From JANMEX01 sp041751995 (GTDB taxonomy: Bacteria > Pseudomonadota > Alphaproteobacteria > Rhizobiales > Rhizobiaceae), in NCBI GenBank assembly GCA_041751995.1, contig JBGSHY010000019.1:1-64000 (forward strand): 64,000 bases of DNA, written 5' to 3'. Positions 60,659-64,000 of this stretch are shown here, in pieces. Position numbers and translations under genes: made by a program. The notes below the pieces were generated by a model. The model was not told where the DNA came from, made no database searches, and worked only from the letters and a program-made list of their open reading frames with translations. The first letter of the stretch is position 1, and each line of letters begins with the position of its first letter.

Positions 60659-61657
60659 TCACCGCACCAGAAACCCGCCGCCGAGTGGGTCATCGTCCTC
60701 GACAATGAATGTCGCTTCGCCAGAATAATACGCCCGGCCCGACACCCGTGCCGTGATCGCCTGATGCGGACCGAATGCCGTGAGCGAGGCGATTTGCCCG
60801 GTGAACTGCGAGCCAGTGATGCTTTCAAAAATGCGCACTTCGCCCAAGGCAGCCTCGCCTTTGGCCGCCATCGCCGCAAGCCGGGCGGTGACGCCTGAGC
60901 CGGTCGGCGAGCGGTCCACCTCGCGGTCAGCGAACACGCAGATGTTTTTGGTCGGCGCATCCTTGCCATTGCCGCCGTCGGTCAGGATCGAGCCGTAGAG
61001 GAAAGCAAGGTCGGCAAATTCCGGATGGGAAAGCGGGACCGCCTTTTTAACGGCTTCAGTCAACGCATCGGCGGCATCGACGAAATGACGTGCCGGTGAT
61101 GCGCCGAACCGGAGACCGAACTGGCGGCAATCCGCCAGCGCATAAAACGCGCCGCCATAGGAAACGTCGTAGGTGATGGCGCCGTAGCCGGGCAGATCAA
61201 TCGTCAGATCGCGGGCGAACAGAAAGGCTGGGACACTCTCGAAACTGACCCGCCCGGCCTTGCCGTTTGTCACCTCCACATCGGCCACCACCATGCCGCA
61301 AGGGCATTCGATGTTGATCCGCGTGACGGGTTCTTTTGCCGCCACAAGGCCCTTGTCGACAGCGTAACGCCCGAGCGCGATGATCGCGTGGCCGCACATG
61401 GTGGAGTAGCCTTCATTGTGCATGAACAGCACCGCCATGTCGGCGCCGGGCAGGTCCGGCTCGACGAGGAGCGCGCCATACATGTCATAATGGCCACGCG
61501 GTTCGAACATCAGGATCTTGCGCAGATGGTCGAGATGGTCGCGCACGTAGGCGCGCTTTTCAAGGATGGTGCCTTTCGGCAGCGCCGGGTAGCCGCCGGT
61601 GATGATCCTGAGCGGTTCGCCCCCGGTGTGCATGTCGGTGACTGTCAGCGTGTCCAT
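60659..61657 (-). CDS. trans-3-hydroxy-L-proline dehydratase (proline racemase family, Cys/Thr type)
   Basis: A 332-residue member of the proline racemase superfamily. The first catalytic residue Cys88 is kept (GYSTMCGHAII), but at the second site, where racemases and epimerases have DRSPCGTG, the sequence is DRSPTGSGVTAR with Thr252. The Cys/Thr pair is diagnostic of trans-3-hydroxy-L-proline dehydratase, which forms 1-pyrroline-2-carboxylate; human L3HYPDH has the same pair. The ATG at 61657 overlaps the upstream stop by one base (TGATG). No reductase for the product is adjacent. It shares its unit with dut and a DUF1801 gene. Confidence 0.88.
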   Translation of the reverse strand: MDTLTVTDMHTGGEPLRIITGGYPALPKGTILEKRAYVRDHLDHLRKILMFEPRGHYDMYGALLVEPDLPGADMAVLFMHNEGYSTMCGHAIIALGRYAVDKGLVAAKEPVTRINIECPCGMVVADVEVTNGKAGRVSFESVPAFLFARDLTIDLPGYGAITYDVSYGGAFYALADCRQFGLRFGASPARHFVDAADALTEAVKKAVPLSHPEFADLAFLYGSILTDGGNGKDAPTKNICVFADREVDRSPTGSGVTARLAAMAAKGEAALGEVRIFESITGSQFTGQIASLTAFGPHQAITARVSGRAYYSGEATFIVEDDDPLGGGFLVR

Positions 61658-62049
61658 CAAATCACCCTATTCGAATTTGCGGAAGGTTTCATCTGGGTAG
61701 CGATTTCGGCCAGACGCGCCTTGATGATTTTGGTCACCAGCGCCTCGGGCAGCGGACTGTCGACGGTGAACTGGATCGTGCCGATCGACGTCTTGAAACC
61801 GGCAAGCTCATTTTCAAACATCGGAACAATGTTGCTGCTCATCGGATAGAGCGCGCAGTGGTTTTTTGCAGCAGCATAGGCGGCCAGCCCCTTGCCCTGT
61901 TTGAACGCTGGCATGCCATAGGAAAAACACTCTTCTGCCTGTGGCGCGAGCTGCCGGATTTGTCGGCGCAGGGTTTCAAGCGCCGCGCGTTTGTCTGCAG
62001 GAACACCGGCCAAATAGGCTTCGATTTTCTCGAGATCCGATCCCATCAT
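61657..62049 (-). CDS. DUF1801 domain protein
   Basis: A 130-residue cytoplasmic protein of the DUF1801 (YdhG-like) family: LEKIEAYLAGVPADKRAALE at the N terminus, the family signature ECFSYGMPAF (~40-49), AAKNHCALYPMS (~60-71) and IGTIQFTVDSPLPEALV (~90-106). Structures of relatives resemble iron-chaperone frataxin-like folds, but function is not settled. It overlaps dut by four bases and the dehydratase by one. Confidence 0.88.
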   Translation of the reverse strand: MMGSDLEKIEAYLAGVPADKRAALETLRRQIRQLAPQAEECFSYGMPAFKQGKGLAAYAAAKNHCALYPMSSNIVPMFENELAGFKTSIGTIQFTVDSPLPEALVTKIIKARLAEIATQMKPSANSNRVI

Positions 62050-62510
62050 CCGGTTCCCGTCGAGCCAAAACCGCCAGCGCCGCGTTCCGTCGCCGACAGT
62101 TCGGAAATTTCCATGATCTCGACCCGCGTCACCGGCGCTATGACCAGTTGGGCAATGCGCATGGCGCGGGTGATGGTGAAGGGCTCCGCACCGAGATTGG
62201 CCAAGATCACCTTCACCTCGCCGCGATAGTCCCAGTCAATGGTGCCGGGTGAATTCAGGCAGGTGATGCCGTTTTTCAGGGCAAGGCCCGAGCGCGGGCG
62301 CACCTGGCCTTCAAAGCCCTTTGGAATTTCTATGATCAGGCCGGTCGGAACCGCCGCCCGTTCGCCGGGCTGCAGCACCAAATCCGCAGTGACGGCGGCA
62401 CGAAGGTCCATGCCCGCCGCGCCTGCCGTTTCGTAAGCGGGCAAGGCGATACCGTCAGCGTGGGGCAAGCAAAGGATGTGAAGCGTCGGCTGTGATTTAT
62501 CAGTCGTCAT
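62046..62510 (-). CDS. dut: dUTP diphosphatase
   Basis: A 154-residue trimeric dUTPase, hydrolysing dUTP to dUMP and keeping uracil out of DNA. All five family motifs are seen: AGMDLRA (1), RPRSGLALKNG (2), NSPGTIDWDYRGEVKVIL (3), RIAQLVIAPV (4) and ERGAGGFGSTG (5, the P-loop-like tail). The start at 62510 (MTTDKSQPTLH) was chosen; the longer upstream frame is antisense to the nuclease gene. It is the first gene of a coupled unit with DUF1801 and the hydroxyproline dehydratase. Confidence 0.95.
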   Translation of the reverse strand: MTTDKSQPTLHILCLPHADGIALPAYETAGAAGMDLRAAVTADLVLQPGERAAVPTGLIIEIPKGFEGQVRPRSGLALKNGITCLNSPGTIDWDYRGEVKVILANLGAEPFTITRAMRIAQLVIAPVTRVEIMEISELSATERGAGGFGSTGTG

Positions 62511-62634
62511 GCGCAACTTATGGCGTCCGCACCTGCACCCGTCAATTCCGCAAAAGATGTCGGCAAGGCCCGGTAACGGCTTTGCAACCAGTGGCGGGAG
62601 ACAATGACACCGGAGTGAACCGGATTCCTGCCCC

Positions 62635-63225
62635 ATGAACCAGCCCGGACGGCCAAGGCTTCGCCTTGTCGCAAACAATGACAAAAGGCTCGCCCGCCGC
62701 CGGCGCGGTTGGCGGTTGCCATTCGCATTGAAAAGAATGTTGGCAAGCCTCCTCATGGCCGCTGCCGTCTTTGGCGGGGCAGTGGTTTTTGAGCAGCTTG
62801 GTCCAACAGGCGTTGATCCAATCAAGCTGTCGTCAATTCCCAAAGGCGAGGGCAGCAGCCCGCTTGCGGGCCGGGACGTATCTGCACGGCCAATGCCGGT
62901 TTGCGGCTACGGCAAGCGCACCAACTGCATCGCCGATCGTGACACATTCTGGCTGGACGGAACAAAATACCGCATCGCCAACATCGACACGCCGGAACTC
63001 AGGGGCAAGTGCAGCGCCGAGCAAACGACAGCCAAACGCGCCCGCCAGAGGCTGGCGGAGTTGATCAACGACCGGCCGGTTGAGGTACGGGTCACCGGTA
63101 CGGACCCCTATGGCCGCAAGCTGGTCATCATCTCTGACGCCAACGGCGACCTTGGCGACAGATTGGTCGGCGAAGGACTGGCCGAAGTCTGGGGCGGCGA
63201 TTTCATCGACTGGTGCAGCGGGTGA
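62635..63225 (+). CDS. Membrane-anchored thermonuclease (SNase) family protein
   Basis: A 196-residue protein with a basic N terminus (RRRRGWRLPFALKR), one hydrophobic anchor or signal (~36-52, LASLLMAAAVFGGAVVF), a linker, and a staphylococcal-nuclease-like domain (~85-196). Catalytic-type residues appear in DRDTFWLDGTKYRIANIDTP (Asp and Arg), LRGKCSAEQTTAK, and TDPYGRKLVI (Arg). It should act outside the cytoplasmic membrane on nucleic acids. Four Cys are present, which could form disulfides in the periplasm. Confidence 0.88.
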   Translation: MNQPGRPRLRLVANNDKRLARRRRGWRLPFALKRMLASLLMAAAVFGGAVVFEQLGPTGVDPIKLSSIPKGEGSSPLAGRDVSARPMPVCGYGKRTNCIADRDTFWLDGTKYRIANIDTPELRGKCSAEQTTAKRARQRLAELINDRPVEVRVTGTDPYGRKLVIISDANGDLGDRLVGEGLAEVWGGDFIDWCSG

Positions 63226-63241
63226 TTTTTCAAATGGCTGC

Positions 63242-63580
63242 TCAATTCAAAACGAGCAATGCACTTTCCGCGTCGTCCATAAATGCATTCATTACCGTTT
63301 GGTTTGACTTTATACAGGCGACACTTGCGTCGGTTGAGCAGTTGCCCAATCGGATCCATATTGCCTTTGGCGGTGCACCATAAAGAAAGCTCATTTGGTG
63401 GAAATCGGCATCTTTAGACACAATGCAGAAGCCGTTTTCCTTGGCATATTCCCAAACGGCTGCATCGGAATTGTCGCCCAGCTTTAGCCTTCCGACGTGC
63501 CTCGATCCCGGAAAATCTATGCCCAGCGCTGACACAATACGGGCTGAAAGATTTTGATCAAAAAGGAGTTACCGCGTCAT
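63242..63580 (-). pseudogene. DUF5615 PIN-like toxin gene with a stop at codon 4
   Basis: The ATG at 63580-63578 overlaps the antitoxin stop as ATGA, the usual arrangement, but codons 2-4 read ACG-CGG-TAA. Directly after the stop the same frame continues LLFDQNLSARIVSALGIDF, then DAAVWEYAKENGFCIVSKDA, which matches DUF5615 proteins including the first catalytic Asp (FDQNLS). The frame then stays open to 63242. Either the gene is silenced by a point mutation, or translation starts at a later codon: a GTG at 63535 would lose the first Asp. The toxin is therefore probably inactive. Confidence 0.75.
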
Positions 63581-63798
63581 GCCGCGCCAAGTAGCCTTCT
63601 TTCGCGGTCAGCGGCAAAGGCCAGACAAGCCCGCAAATCATCGGTCGCGAGCTCAGGAAAGTCAGACAAGATTTCGGACTCGGTCATTCCTGACGCCAGA
63701 TAGTCCAAGACGTCATAAACCGTGATCCGTGTGCCGCGGATGCAGGGTTTTCCGGAGCGGCGGGCCGGATCAATTGTGATGCGCTGCAAGTAATCCAT
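63577..63798 (-). CDS. DUF433 family antitoxin
   Basis: A 73-residue protein of the DUF433 family: ITIDPARRSGKPCIRGTRIT, then VYDVLDYLASGMTESEILSD and FPELATDDLRACLAFAADRE. DUF433 proteins carry a helix-turn-helix-like fold and pair with DUF5615 PIN-like toxins as antitoxin and probable autoregulator. Its TGA overlaps the toxin ATG by four bases. It looks intact although the toxin frame is broken. Confidence 0.88.
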   Translation of the reverse strand: MDYLQRITIDPARRSGKPCIRGTRITVYDVLDYLASGMTESEILSDFPELATDDLRACLAFAADRERRLLGAA

Positions 63799-63913
63799 AA
63801 TGTATTGTCATTCAAACCCGTCAAACGGTCAAGCAGATGCGCTATTGACCCAATCGACACTCCAAGCCTCCCCTGCTAAAGACGCGCCAAATTCTCGCAC
63901 CATTGGACACCCC

Positions 63914-64000
63914 ATGACCGACACCATCCGGGAGGAAGTCTCCCGCCGCCGCACGTTTGCCATCATTGCGCATCCGGATGCGGGCAAAACGACGCTGACG
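63914..64000 (+). CDS. prfC: Peptide chain release factor 3, N-terminal start (3' end outside window)
   Basis: The first 29 codons of prfC: MTDTIREEVSRRRTFAIIAH followed by PDAGKTTLT. The G1 GTP-binding loop AHPDAGKTT, with Pro-Asp in place of the usual Val-Asp/His-Gly, is typical of RF3, the GTPase that recycles release factors 1 and 2 after termination. The gene continues past the window. Confidence 0.93.
   Translation, partial: MTDTIREEVSRRRTFAIIAHPDAGKTTLT

Noticed and set aside
1..64000. CRISPR arrays, insertion sequences, prophage genes, rRNA operons
   Set aside because: No spaced direct-repeat arrays, transposase, integrase or phage structural genes, and no rRNA sequence were seen on either strand.

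Overview
The window is a GC-rich, gene-dense stretch of an alphaproteobacterial chromosome, most likely from the Hyphomicrobiales (Rhizobiales). The pointers are the ActS/ActR (RegB/RegA) redox pair, MmcB, a DUF2852 protein, a MocE-type Rieske ferredoxin and a large number of ABC and TRAP importers. The assignment rests on recognised families only. Both ends cut genes: hrpB on the left and prfC on the right.

Layout. 1-8.3 kb holds housekeeping and stress genes: hrpB (partial), actS-actR, a DUF2852 gene followed by a PadR regulator, mmcB, an orphan BMP-type binding protein, msrA, a small membrane protein, tRNA-Ser(GGA), and then the apparent remnant of a GntR regulator. 8.4-16 kb is a soluble GAF histidine kinase and a NarL-type response regulator, divergent from a CUT2 sugar ABC operon that ends in an SMP-30 lactonase. 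16.2-22.3 kb is an HpcH/HpaI aldolase divergent from a TRAP transporter that is translationally coupled to a shikimate-dehydrogenase-like enzyme, followed by two GntR/FCD regulators. 22.3-24 kb looks like a decaying moc-type sugar locus: the last ~48 codons of a lost ABC ATPase, mocE, a TIM-barrel isomerase, and a truncated ketopantoate-hydroxymethyltransferase-like gene. 24.4-28 kb is a ribose-type ABC importer. 28.2-36.1 kb is a complete Kdp potassium system on the minus strand, including two mini-proteins (KdpF and a 27-residue peptide).

36.6-46.6 kb is the most striking unit: one tightly packed operon of twelve genes. It encodes a CUT1 ABC importer (binding protein, two permeases, a 64-residue membrane protein, two ATPases) followed by a whole PEP-dependent dihydroxyacetone-type kinase (DhaL, DhaM EIIA, its own HPr, its own Enzyme I, a helix-turn-helix protein, DhaK). 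The substrate would be imported with ATP and then phosphorylated from PEP through a private phosphorelay. A 9-bp inverted repeat lies about 110 bases upstream.

46.7-52.6 kb is a cytosine-deaminase-like amidohydrolase with a BMP-type nucleoside/nucleobase ABC importer. 52.9-64 kb holds a VIT-family transporter, a small unknown protein, a class II aldolase divergent from a HyuA-like protein, malate synthase G, an HxlR regulator divergent from a QorB-like reductase, a dut-DUF1801-trans-3-hydroxyproline dehydratase operon, a membrane-anchored nuclease, a DUF433/DUF5615 toxin-antitoxin pair whose toxin has a premature stop, and the start of prfC.

No rRNA, CRISPR array, insertion sequence or prophage was seen. 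Gene decay, rather than mobile elements, is the main sign of past rearrangement.
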